A stretch of DNA of 64,000 nucleotides, from NCBI GenBank assembly GCA_025558075.1, contig JAHLKF010000002.1:1116001-1180000 (forward strand), given 5' to 3'. The notes below the pieces were generated by a model, which saw only the letters and a program-made list of their open reading frames with translations, had not been told where the DNA came from and did no database searches. Source of the DNA: Gaertneriomyces semiglobifer. Its lineage: Eukaryota; Chytridiomycota; Chytridiomycetes; Spizellomycetales; Spizellomycetaceae. A program made the translations under genes and the position numbers. Shown in pieces: positions 22,963 through 33,193 of the stretch (positions within the stretch are counted from its first letter, which is position 1; every line of letters begins with the position of its first letter).

Positions 22963-24519
22963 CTACTTGACTGGGGTAGTAAAACATTTCCAACAATATG
23001 GGGCAGCGTCCTTCATCTTGGCCATGGTGTCCAGGGAAGTTTTGCAAGTGGTACACCGCAAGCATGCCCTGCAATTGTGGTTAGAGTTGTGTGTAGCATG
23101 TTGGGGTTTTGTCAAACATACCTATGCCATTTAGTATTCTGTGGCCCAAAAACCTGATCTGACATGTAGACCGCCTTTCTACAGGCCGGACAGGTCTGCG
23201 TCCCGCCGAGTGAAGCAAGAGTTGTATTTTCAGATAACTTGGCCCCACCCGGCCCACGCATCTCTTTGGTGCCATCCTGTCTGACAGTAAAGCCTGGCTT
23301 GAAGGTAGGTGCCCCACGATTCAGACAGGTCTCGCATTTAGGACCAGTCGGAGTGTCGGCAAATGGTTGGCCAGCAAGTGAGGTTGAGCAACTCACGCAG
23401 ACGAAACATGCACTGTGGTAAACGTCATCCGCCTTCACAAACTGGCCAGTGATGGGTTTCTTGCATTTTGCGCAGCTAAGAGATGTTGCGGTGGTGAAGA
23501 GACCTCCTGAGCGACACTAAAAAATATCGATGCATCATACGTGTTGGTCCAAACTCGAAACAGCAAGGAATTTGCAAGACCGTACCTCTTGATGAAATAA
23601 TTGACCTCCATCAAGCAGGTACTTTCCACTAATACTTTTTCCACACTTCGCGCATTTAAAGCACGTTTCGTGTAAGAGCCAGCCGTTTGGTAGCTGAATA
23701 CCACCGCCATCCACAACTTCGGTACAGTTATCGCACCGACGATGCAAGTCACTAATCTCTTTCCGCTGGTGAAACTCGTCTAGAGGGTTCGTTACAGACT
23801 TGTTTTCAATGACTCGTGCGCTAAGCTGTTCGGACGGAGTCTTGGAGCCTGGTCGAGCAGCGCTAATTTTTTCATGACAGGGGCGGCAACATGGCTGACC
23901 ATTGAAGTTCAGAAACGAATTTGAAAGGCGAGACTTGCAGTTGAAGCACTGTGCACAACCGAGTCAGGCACCACGACCCCTCACACGAGTTTCACGAAAA
24001 CATGCTCACCACAAAGCACTGGGGATGGAAGCATGCATTCAATGCTTCAATAGCTTCTCCAATAATGACTTTGGAGCACTCTTGACAACTTTTACCAGCG
24101 TAACATTCTTGATGCCATATTCTGCTCCCTTCGGTGACATATGGCTTTCCGAGCCCCAAAATCGGCTTTTGGCATGATTCACAGTCGCCTTTCTTGAAAT
24201 GCTGACTATAACAGCCTTGACAGTAGACGTGCCCACCCACATGGGTAGGCCCGACATAAACATCTGCGGAGCTGGACAGCTTCCGGTGGCACTCAACGCA
24301 CACCTCATTCACCTGACCACCCATACCCAACATGTTTTTCAAACCTGACTCTACTCCCCCACCAAACCCTCGACTCAGGTACGCATTAGAGTATTTATCG
24401 CTCTGACTCTCCCCTGCCGACAAGCCACTGGTAGCCGACTCCACGGCCGAAATGCCGCATGCTTGACAATGTCCCGACGTATCTCGGATAATCTCGCCGC
24501 ATTTCGGACAAAATCCCAT
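22963..24519 (-). CDS. Multi-LIM-domain protein, paxillin/Pxl1-like
   Basis: The start is placed at the Met of MGFCPKCGEIIRD (24517-24519), because fungal LIM proteins begin with a very similar zinc motif; an upstream in-frame Met at 24639 is possible. Several exons follow. LIM-type Cys/His units appear as CVECHRKLSS, CESCQKPILG with HQECYAGKSCQEC, CFNCKSRLSN, CDNCTEVVDGG with CFKCAKCGKSISG, CAKCKKPITG with CFVCVSCSTSL, and a final CPACRKAVYM with RACLRCTTCKTSL. That makes about five LIM repeats after an N-terminal zinc ribbon-like motif. LIM proteins of this kind act as scaffolds at actin and Rho-GTPase sites in fungi. The last exon, ending near 22963, supplies the second half of the last LIM domain. 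No catalytic domain is visible. Confidence 0.83.
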
Positions 24520-24908
24520 CTCGGTATGTCTACAGTTGGTGGGCCGTAGTTGCGAATCCTTAAAAACCTGGCGACAGTAACTAGTAGTGCAGCTTTCCAG
24601 AACGCGTGCTCGGAGTGCCAACGTAAGCATTGTATTCAATAACTCACTTTATTAATTTGTATCCGGTGGGTCACATGACTATCTATGGACCTCAAAACAT
24701 CGGCTGGTCGAAGCAGGCGACAAATGGATGTTATACACAGACATTTTACAGAGCGACAAGACGGTTTCATTGCAGAGTTCCGAGGAATTGCCAATCAGCA
24801 GCAAGAGTATTTGGGCTTGATTGGACGACGGTTGATGGGAACGTTACCGGATGGGCATCTAATTGGGTGATTCTGGTCTATCGGACAAAGCCAACCTACA
24901 GTGCAATC
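24520..24908. promoter_or_regulatory. Divergent promoter, LIM protein / Bye1-like protein
   Basis: These 389 bases separate divergent start codons and should contain both promoters. No specific motif was recognised. Confidence 0.45.
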
Positions 24909-27900
24909 ATGGATTTGAGTCAGCAAGATACCGAAAAGCTGGGGGATCAAGGGGATACTTATGTGGCCACATTTAACAACTTTCTGGCTACTGAGGCTCC
25001 GCCTGCTGATCAGAACGCGGATGGTGCTACCGAAGAGCAGAATGCTGCTACCGATTTATCGGATGTCTTTGGTCTCGGTTCTGTAGATTGGCAGTCCACG
25101 GGGTTTCTAGGTACGCCTTTAGTACGCGAAGAGTCGATGTGCTTGTTAGCGACTATTTAACTTGAGCGAACACGTAGGGCAAGGGCCACTGGATACGCCT
25201 TTGGAGGAACCGACTGAGCAGAGTGACGACAATGAGCTGTCCTCTTTACTATCTCACGAGACGAGTATTTTGAGTGGCATATCTAGTGAGTGCCCTTTTA
25301 TATGTGGTAATTGAGGACCGTTTAGTATGAGCAAACTAATGTGTCCGCGCTTGTTGCAGACGATCAAGAAGCTCCCGTCGAAACTGACCCTCTTCGGCGC
25401 GCTCATGACGGTATAACGAATGTACGGGCCGTCAAAAGCGTTACAGCTGACGATGAGGAAGACCAAGAAGAGGAGGAAGGAGAGGAAGATGGCGACGACG
25501 ATGCACACTTGCACCAGACTGAAACGCCGTTACTACAGGCTGACAACTCCTCAGAACTGATTACACCATCGGATGCGGGCCCAACGTCTACGAGGGTAAC
25601 CCGTGGACGAACAATAAATTACAAAGCGCTATTGGATGGTCCATCCATCTCTAGGAGACTAGTACCGACGCGGAAGTCCTCTCGTAACGACAAAGGAGAA
25701 CGTGTGTATTGCGTTTGTAGACAGCCCGATACCGGGAAATGGATGATTCAGTGCGACAATTGTTCAGAGTGGTACGTGTGGCACAGACCCAGTTCTCCGA
25801 GTAGCTTATTAAGTGGACGGCTTGTGTAGGTACCATGGCAGCTGTGTAGGACTCACAAAGAAGGCAGGTCAAAAATTAAGTCAGTACCATTGTCCAGCTT
25901 GCGCGGAAATCATTGGCTCTACCCAGAAAAGTAAGTACAGCGTTATATTCAATGCCAGGTCGAATACTTTACGTGATTGTGGTGACGTTTCCACGAGACC
26001 TATTATTCGCAAAATTTCGTTTAATGGAGAAGCAGTGGATGCTCTACTGGGAGATTTTTTTGATAGTTTTTACAATTTATGTCGCCATTGCGATGTTTCC
26101 GTTTCATGGATAAGCCAAGCTTTTGATTGGAGGAGAAGCTTCTCATCTCATGGCTTTGCTCGTCCTTGTGCACGTAATTGTCGAAGTTTAGCAACTAAGT
26201 TTTGTTTGTCCATGGAAACCCATCAGGTGAAGATGCCCCCGCAGCTAGTCCACGTGAGACGAGGAGACGGTCATCTAGCGCGAACCCAGGAGAAATAAAG
26301 ACGTCCCCGTCGCCTGCCTGTGAGACGCCAATGCGGCCAACAAGAGCGAAGCCGTCAACGAATGGCACACGAACCGCTGGTACCAAAATCGTAATCGTAA
26401 GTCTTCCATGCGCGGACGTCGTGTGTCTTTCTCAGAGTTCTCATTAACATGTCACCACGTTCATTAGGACCTCCCCACATTACCAACTTCTCGTAGATGT
26501 CAGCAAGCCGCGTGCGAGCATGCCGCAGTGGTCGGCAGTAATTTCTGCTCAGTCGCATGTGAAGCGCAACACGCGGAGGATCTAGCAACCGCTATAGAAT
26601 GCAAACGACCTGAGTGTCTCCAAAAAGCCTCGCGTCAGGCTGGATTCTGTAGTCGAGATTGTGCACAGTCCTTTGCAGAAGAGCAACGTATAACAGGAGA
26701 ACTTGCCAGCCCTGATGCAGCTGCGGCAGCAGAGGATGAATCAGTCCCATCAGATTCGTTGCCCGATAATCCAGTACGCAGAATGGCTCGTCGTGGTTTT
26801 GAAGAAGCCTTGAAGCCAATTTTTCAACAAGCAAAGGAGAACCCAGAAGACTTTCAGAACATGATTTCAGAAACGATTGATTTAGATGATGTGAAGTCGT
26901 TTGTTGTTCTTCTAGAGGCGGAGCTGTTCAATGCGTATCACGCGCCGGCAAAAGGTGCTCCGAAGGGAACCCTTGAGTGTACAGCGGATTATAAGACGCG
27001 CTTCCGTTCTCTGATGTTCAATCTAAAAGATAACAGGAATCTTCGTCTCCGAAGAAGAATTTTGTGTGGTGATGTTAGCCCCCATGAGCTTGTCCGTCTT
27101 CCACCAGAGGACCTGGGTAATGACGACATCAAAGCGGCAGCAGAAGAAGCACGGCGAAGATCCTTGCACGATTCCATCCGCATTCAGGAGGAGGATGCGA
27201 CGTTTATCAGAAAAACGCACAAGGGAGAGATTGAGGTAGTGCGTGCAGAGGAGGTGGTGCAGGATGACGGGCCGATGAACTATGCCACAAGCGTTCACCA
27301 GGCACTGCAAACGAATGCCGCAACCCCTTTGATCATCAAGCGGGAAAAGCCAAAGATTGCGGAACCAACGCGGCCGGCGCAATTGGATACCTTGGAAGAT
27401 ATTCTCTCCAGAGTGGAAAAGCGTCGCATGAGCGACAGCGGGAGTGCTTCTACAAAGCGGTCAAGCGACGGCCCACCATTTGAATCTGCTCCTTTAAACA
27501 AAAAGAAGAAGATGAATGACAGCCCGGTACTTCCTGAAACGTTAACCGAAGAGCGCCACGGTGCGCAAGAGAATGTGCCGGCATCACGCTATGCCGAGTC
27601 TGAGGACGAGCCGCGTGAGGACTTAGTTCTGGAAGGAGACGCGGCTGGCGAATTCGCTGATGTCGACAATGCAGAGGATGCGCCGCCAATTATACCCAAG
27701 GATCCCGAGTTGGACCCAGATGCGATTGTTTGGCGCGGCCGAGTGCACATGCAGCAGGTCGGGAAATTTCAAGGTATTTGCAGGCAAATCTGTGGTCCGC
27801 CGCTTGGTACAATGAAGACATGGGAAGATGTTCTTCCTGCAACGATATCCATCGAGGGCCGGATATCTCCTGCCAACGTTCAGAAATACTTGCACGAGCA

Positions 27901-28771
27901 AAGATACACTGGTGGCAAGCAGGTAGTCGTGGTTGAGTTTAAACCTGGGGAAGATGAGCATCTTCCTTCAGCGAGTGATGATGACAACGGATACAAAGCA
28001 CTATTCTCCTATTTCCGGTCTCGTGGCCGCTACGCTGTAGTTGGTCACCACTATGTAAGCATCAAGGACATGTATCTTGTCCCCCTAGGGGCAGATGAGC
28101 CTATTCCACCCTTCATGATGGATTTTGGGGAATGTAGGATCCAGCCGGCACCTCGTGGTAGCGATGTACTACTTGGAGTGATAATACTTGCCAAAGGATT
28201 CCCCGTTGCGTCATTTGACACCTCTGGCAAAGAGGACAGCCGTAAGAGACAGTACACTGAAGCGCCGATGAAGCAAAGTGTTGACGATGCGAAACGAAGG
28301 AGACCTGATGAGGTACGACAATCACCCATGCCGCCAACAACAGTGAATAAACCGGCCATACCAGTACCGGTCGCACCTCCAGTGCAGCCGGCAATACCTA
28401 ATCTGGCGGGTTTGGATACCAATTCGTTACTTGGGTTAATTTCGAACCCTGGCATTTCTGGCTTACTCAGCCAACTCTCGCAGAGCGGAGGCCAGGCCTC
28501 AGCGCTCACTGGGCTCGATCTCAGCAGTCTCGGCGGTGCAGGGGCGCTAGGGAATCTCTTGAACTCGCTGCCGCAATCTCAACACCAACAGCCGCAACAA
28601 GTGCTCAACATGCTCAGCGCGATGGGTGTGAATTCGATGGGAATGCCAGCACCGAGCGCGTTCTCCCAACAATCCTCATCGCAACAGCCGCCCACCGGCG
28701 GCCAGCAATCGTACAGTTCATACAGTGGTCATGATCAACACATGAATGGAGGATCCCAGTGGTCTAGGTAG
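24909..28771 (+). CDS. BYE1: Bye1/PHF3-like transcription protein (PHD, TFIIS-M, SPOC)
   Basis: Six exons (24909-25110, 25178-25285, 25360-25771, 25830-25930, 26227-26396, 26468-28771) give 1098 residues in one frame. In order: an acidic N-terminus; a PHD finger at about 219-270 (YCVCRQPD, CDNCSEWYHGSC, YHCPAC), expected to read methylated H3K4; two short Cys motifs at about 342-396 (CQQAAC...FCSVAC and CKRPEC...FCSRDC); a TFIIS central domain at about 433-560 (VRRMARRGFEEAL, FNLKDNRNLRLRRRILCGDV) that docks on RNA polymerase II; a SPOC domain at about 750-905 (VWRGRVHMQQVGKFQG, ISPANVQKYL); and a Pro/Gln/Ser-rich tail. This is the order of yeast Bye1 and animal PHF3/DIDO. The fourth intron is 296 nt. 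The paired Cys motifs are an extra element. Confidence 0.9.
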
Positions 28772-29003
28772 TATTCTCAGATAGCCATGCGATAATTGAA
28801 AAAGTTAAATGTTTAACAGCGTTTTCAACGCATGTCCATGTTCTATTGATACAACGAATGTGTTATACAATTGCATATCGATTACATGTGTCGGTCGGCA
28901 CGCGAGAGATGCCACTTCATCGCCTTTCGACGATGGCAAACTGTTGGAGGTGTGTGGACGTGAAATCGCCGAGCAGTTGATTAGCCAGGTTGCTAGAAAG
29001 ATC

Positions 29004-31075
29004 ATGTTGGATAACGCCAAAGGACGGGTGGATGCCATTTTCAATCATCTCGCCGGCAGCGATGATCGGGTTCATATGAAGGCACCCGCTCAGCTCGTCG
29101 TACAAGATCGGAAATCTGGCGCTTCTTACCCTCTTGATGTTCCTCTTGACAGCACAAGTTCAACCTCGTTTGTGGTGTTGCCGAGGAGGTATGCATGATG
29201 CAGGGGTTGTTTGCTTGACGTGCTTGCGCGCCGGTTCTAAAGCTTTGCGTTGGTTCTAGACCAGAGGCACAAACTCTGACCGTCCTCGATAATCGCACTG
29301 GGAAAACTTATGAAGTGCCCATTCAAGATGGAACTATCAAAGCTACGGACTTTCAAAAGATTAAAGAATCCGCCGGTGCCTCCGGATTAAGGTTTGATTT
29401 CCAATGCATCCGGATTCCCGTAATTCCAGCTGATCGCATTTTCCCACCAGGCTTTATGATCCAGCTTACCAGAATACAGCTGTTGCCCGGTCTACCATCT
29501 GCGAGATTGATGGCGATAAAGGAATTCTGCGCTACCGCGGTATAGGCTCTTTACAACCATCTTAGCGCCCCATTGGATGCTAATCCCGTCTACGTTAGGT
29601 TACCCAATTGAAGAACTTGCGGAGAAGTCAAACTTTCTAGAGGTCTCATATTTACTCATCTACGGCGAGCTTCCTACCAAGGAACAGTTCAACGTCTGGC
29701 AAAACCAAGTCATGCGTCATACCTTCATCCATACCCGCGCCCAGGAGTTGATGAAATCTTTCAACTACGATGCTCACCCCATGTGCGTGTTTTACATTAA
29801 TGTTGTAGCTTCTATATATCTAATATTCTGTTCATTCCAGGGCACGTGTGATAGTCAGCTAACATCTACATGCGAGATGATAACATGTGCTTTCTCCTCT
29901 AGGGCATGTTCATTTCCAGCATGGCGGCAATGTCCACTTTCCACCCGGAGGCCAATCCTGCTCTTGCTGGCAACGAAATTTACAAGAAGGATATAAAGAC
30001 CCGTAACAAGCAGATTATTCGCTTGCTCGGCAAAGTTCCCACCGTTGCCGCAAGTTGTTACCGACACCGCATTGGACGTCCTTTCAACTCTCCCCGCAAT
30101 GATCTTTCATACACTGAGAATTTCCTATATGTAAGCACTTTTGTGGGCGTGTGCCATACCTGAGCGTCACACTGAATCTGTACTGCTAGATGATGGATTA
30201 CCTGTCTGAGCGCCAGTACAAGCCAAATGCGAAACTGGCCAAGGCGCTTGATGTGCTATTCATTCTTCATGCGGATCATGAACTCAATTGCTCCACCGCC
30301 GCGATGCGCCACATTGGATCCAGTTTGGTGGATCCTTACAGCGCTATTTCCGGTGCGGCGTCTGCCCTCTACGGTCCACTTCACGGAGGCGCAAACGAGG
30401 CTGTACTTCGAATGCTTGAGGATATTGGTTCTGTAGACCAGGTCGCCGGCTTTCTTGAAGAGGTGAAGCAGCGCAAGAGGAAGCTCATGGGCTTTGGGCA
30501 CCGTGTTTACAAGAACTATGACCCTCGAGCAAAGATTATCAGGAGGATTGCATACGAGGTTTTCGATATCTGCGGTAAAGAGCCATTGATTGAAGTCGCC
30601 ATTGAACTTGAGAGGCTTGCCCTTCAAGATGACTTCTTCAAATCGAAGAAGCTCTACCCCAACGTGGATTTCTACTCGGGACTGATTTACAAGGCTATGG
30701 GCTTCCCAACCGACTTCTTCCCTGTTCTATTTGCCATTCCCCGGGTGGCGGGCTGGCTCGCGTAAGGGTCTAGTTTTCTAGTCATCCAGTTGTGAAAATG
30801 TTAAACTCATCCAACCGTTGCAGTCACTGGGTTGAGTCGCTTGAGGATCCGGACGCCAAGATCTGGCGCCCTCGCCAGGTGTATGTCGGCGAAACGAAGC
30901 GGTCATACCTCCCCATGGATTCTCGTGAAGGTACTGGTAAAATCATTACCGGAACCGATTCTGTAAGTAGGCATCGAATGCCGTCCCACTGTTACCACTG
31001 CTAAATGGACGATAAATTACATAGCATCCTTTCAGCAAGCGCAGTCAAGTTGCCTCATTTGTGAAGACGGTCTAG
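29004..31075 (+). CDS. Peroxisomal (glyoxysomal-type) citrate synthase with PTS2
   Basis: Citrate synthase condenses oxaloacetate and acetyl-CoA. Nine exons (29004-29188, 29260-29391, 29451-29539, 29599-29782, 29841-29847, 29903-30130, 30190-30761, 30824-30962, 31025-31075) sum to 529 codons; the 7-nt fifth exon is needed for the frame. Active-site regions include [45 protein letters not shown] and [10 protein letters not shown]. The sequence is closest to plant glyoxysomal and bacterial-type synthases, not the mitochondrial fungal form. Residues 8-16 (RVDAIFNHL) fit the PTS2 consensus R-(L/V/I)-x5-H-L. No PTS1 is present; the last residues are FVKTV. This predicts peroxisomal import through Pex7 and a role in glyoxylate or beta-oxidation metabolism. 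Confidence 0.93.
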
Positions 31076-31329
31076 ACTGACATTTTCGGATAGTCGTTTT
31101 CGTTGTGCATTCTCATTGCACGCCTTGCTATGGTTGAAGGACACCAAATTCGTTATTGTATGAGATACGGTTACAAAATGGCTGCTCAGATTTGATTGCG
31201 AAAAGTTTCGGGTGCAACTCTTCATCACGAATCCGTTATCTGTTTTTTTCTTATGTTGTAGAATTGGGAGTAAAACGCAGAACCAACCCATCATGAAATT
31301 ATTCAGACTGTGTCAGGCACGTATGCGCA

Positions 31330-33193
31330 CTATGTTTTCCCGACATCGAAGCGGTCGTCGTACCACGGCTTGATCGCCCCATGACCACCTGGCTGGGCTG
31401 CGCTCGTCGTGGCGGTGCCAAACGTTTGAGATGAGTGAGGGCGTTCACGCAGAGGCGGCGATTGCTCGGTAGCGAGTGTTTGGCGAGTCGGAGCAGACAG
31501 AGACGCTCTACGCGCAGCTTCGGCGGACTGAACTAGCTCATTAAGTGTCCCATGATGAGAACTCTAAGATTTGATTAAGTAACATTCGCGCGCCATGTGG
31601 AACCGTCCACCCTCACCTCACTGAGCACTGGCAGGTCCATGCTTCTCCTTGTCATCGTTTGTTTACCTTTTATGGCCGCTGTCTCCTCGGAGGCAATTGT
31701 CCTTGAAAGCACGTGTTCAACTGGGTGAGTACGATCGAGTTCCTCTGTGAGAACTCCAAGGTGCCCCGCAGCGAGCTGAAGATCTTTTTGTCCCTACCAA
31801 GTCGTGAGCATGAAGTACGTCAAGGGAACCGTTCTTTCAACTTTCTCACTTGCAAGACCAACTCCATCAGTTCGGCAATGTAATGCTGAACTTCCCGATT
31901 TCTCCGTAAATCTTGATCTCTTTTGTTTTCGATAGCTCTGATAATGTTTGTTAGCCTTCCACGAAATGGGCCTAACTCCGCCACACAGAGGTTGTATTGT
32001 TGCTGCTCCGTATTAAGGGCGGCGGTTTGTTTTTCCTGTGTTTCCTGTGCATCCCCGAGCCGCGCTTGCAAAGACGCAACTCGTTTGTCGCGTTCAGCCA
32101 CAGCAGTTCGTAGTCCATTCAGCTCCAGCTCCATAGAATTGGAACGGGCCTTGGCCTAAAATGAAGTAAATAAGAGACATTGCTATTGGGTTCAAGCAAG
32201 AGAATCCAACTCACTTGCTCTAGGTTTGTTGTGAGGGCGGTAAGCTGAATTTGTGCATCTTCGTCACGATGCTGCTCCGCTGCTGTCAGACGCTCTGCAG
32301 CCCGTAGCTTTGTGAGCTCCTGCGACAAACAAGCCTGTTTGCTGTCGATCTGGCGACGCTCAGCAGCCATCAGGTCAATTTGTTTGTCTCGATCCCGCAG
32401 CATGGCACGGACGCTAGGTGTGCTTCAGTAAGGATACTCAAAATCAACACCACGCAAGGTTGTGCTCACTTATTGAGATCCTCCTCGGCTTGATCGTACT
32501 TTGTTTTCCGAGCGTCTTTTTCAGCTGCAAGGGCAGACACTTGGTCCTGCAATAAACGACACTGTTCCAACGCATCATGCAATTCGCCCTCGAGCTTTGA
32601 GATTTTGACCGCTGATGACTCCTTTTGTTGTTGAAGGCTTCGTTCCGTCTCAAATTTCTTCTTCTGCTCAATAGCACCCAACCGCTGCTGCAAGGCTGTT
32701 AGTTCGTCCTCCAACTTTCGACGCTCTTGAAGGTGCTTTGATATTTCGTTCTGCAGGGACGCTACATCGCTGGGTGCACCGCTACGCATAAGATGGTTTT
32801 AGTACTGTACGGAAGGTGGGATGCTCTCGTCGGGACCTCACCTGATCGGGGCAATGACCTCCGTAGTTTGAACGACTATTATCGTGCCAAATTCTGTCAG
32901 TTGTCGCCCACCCTTGTGTGCCAAAAGATCGGCTCACCAAGTTTGCCTCCGACACCACCGCCAGCAGCGGAGGCGCCGGCGGATTGCAATCCTACTTCGT
33001 GCTCAAGTCCTTCGGACGGCGTCATGTAGGTTTCATCCTCTCTGGTGGTGACCGAGCCTTGTTCGGCAGGCGTTGGTGGGGCAGTTGGACTGGTTGGGCT
33101 GCGTGCCCCATCGTCCTTCTTGCGTCCAAAGATTCTAAGAGCGTCTAGCGTTCTCGATGCCATCTCAATTGACGCAGGGAAATGAGTAGTCAC
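31330..33193 (-). CDS. Coiled-coil protein of unknown function
   Basis: I join about seven exons into one open frame. The N-terminus (start at 33193, or at an internal Met 33163 before ASRTLDALRIFGRKK) is Ser/Pro/Thr-rich and likely disordered. A small exon encodes EFGTIIVVQTTEVIAP. From SGAPSDVASLQNE onwards a long heptad-rich coiled coil runs for over 250 residues, rich in Glu, Gln, Lys, Leu and Ala, through three exons. The C-terminus is polar and ends KPWYDDRFDVGKT. No transmembrane segment or catalytic motif is visible. Such proteins serve as tethers or scaffolds, but I cannot assign a family and give no function. Confidence 0.75.

Noticed and set aside
22724..23134. A 136-codon plus-strand frame
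   Set aside because: It overlaps the antisense of the last LIM exon and the promoter of methionine synthase and has no recognisable domain.
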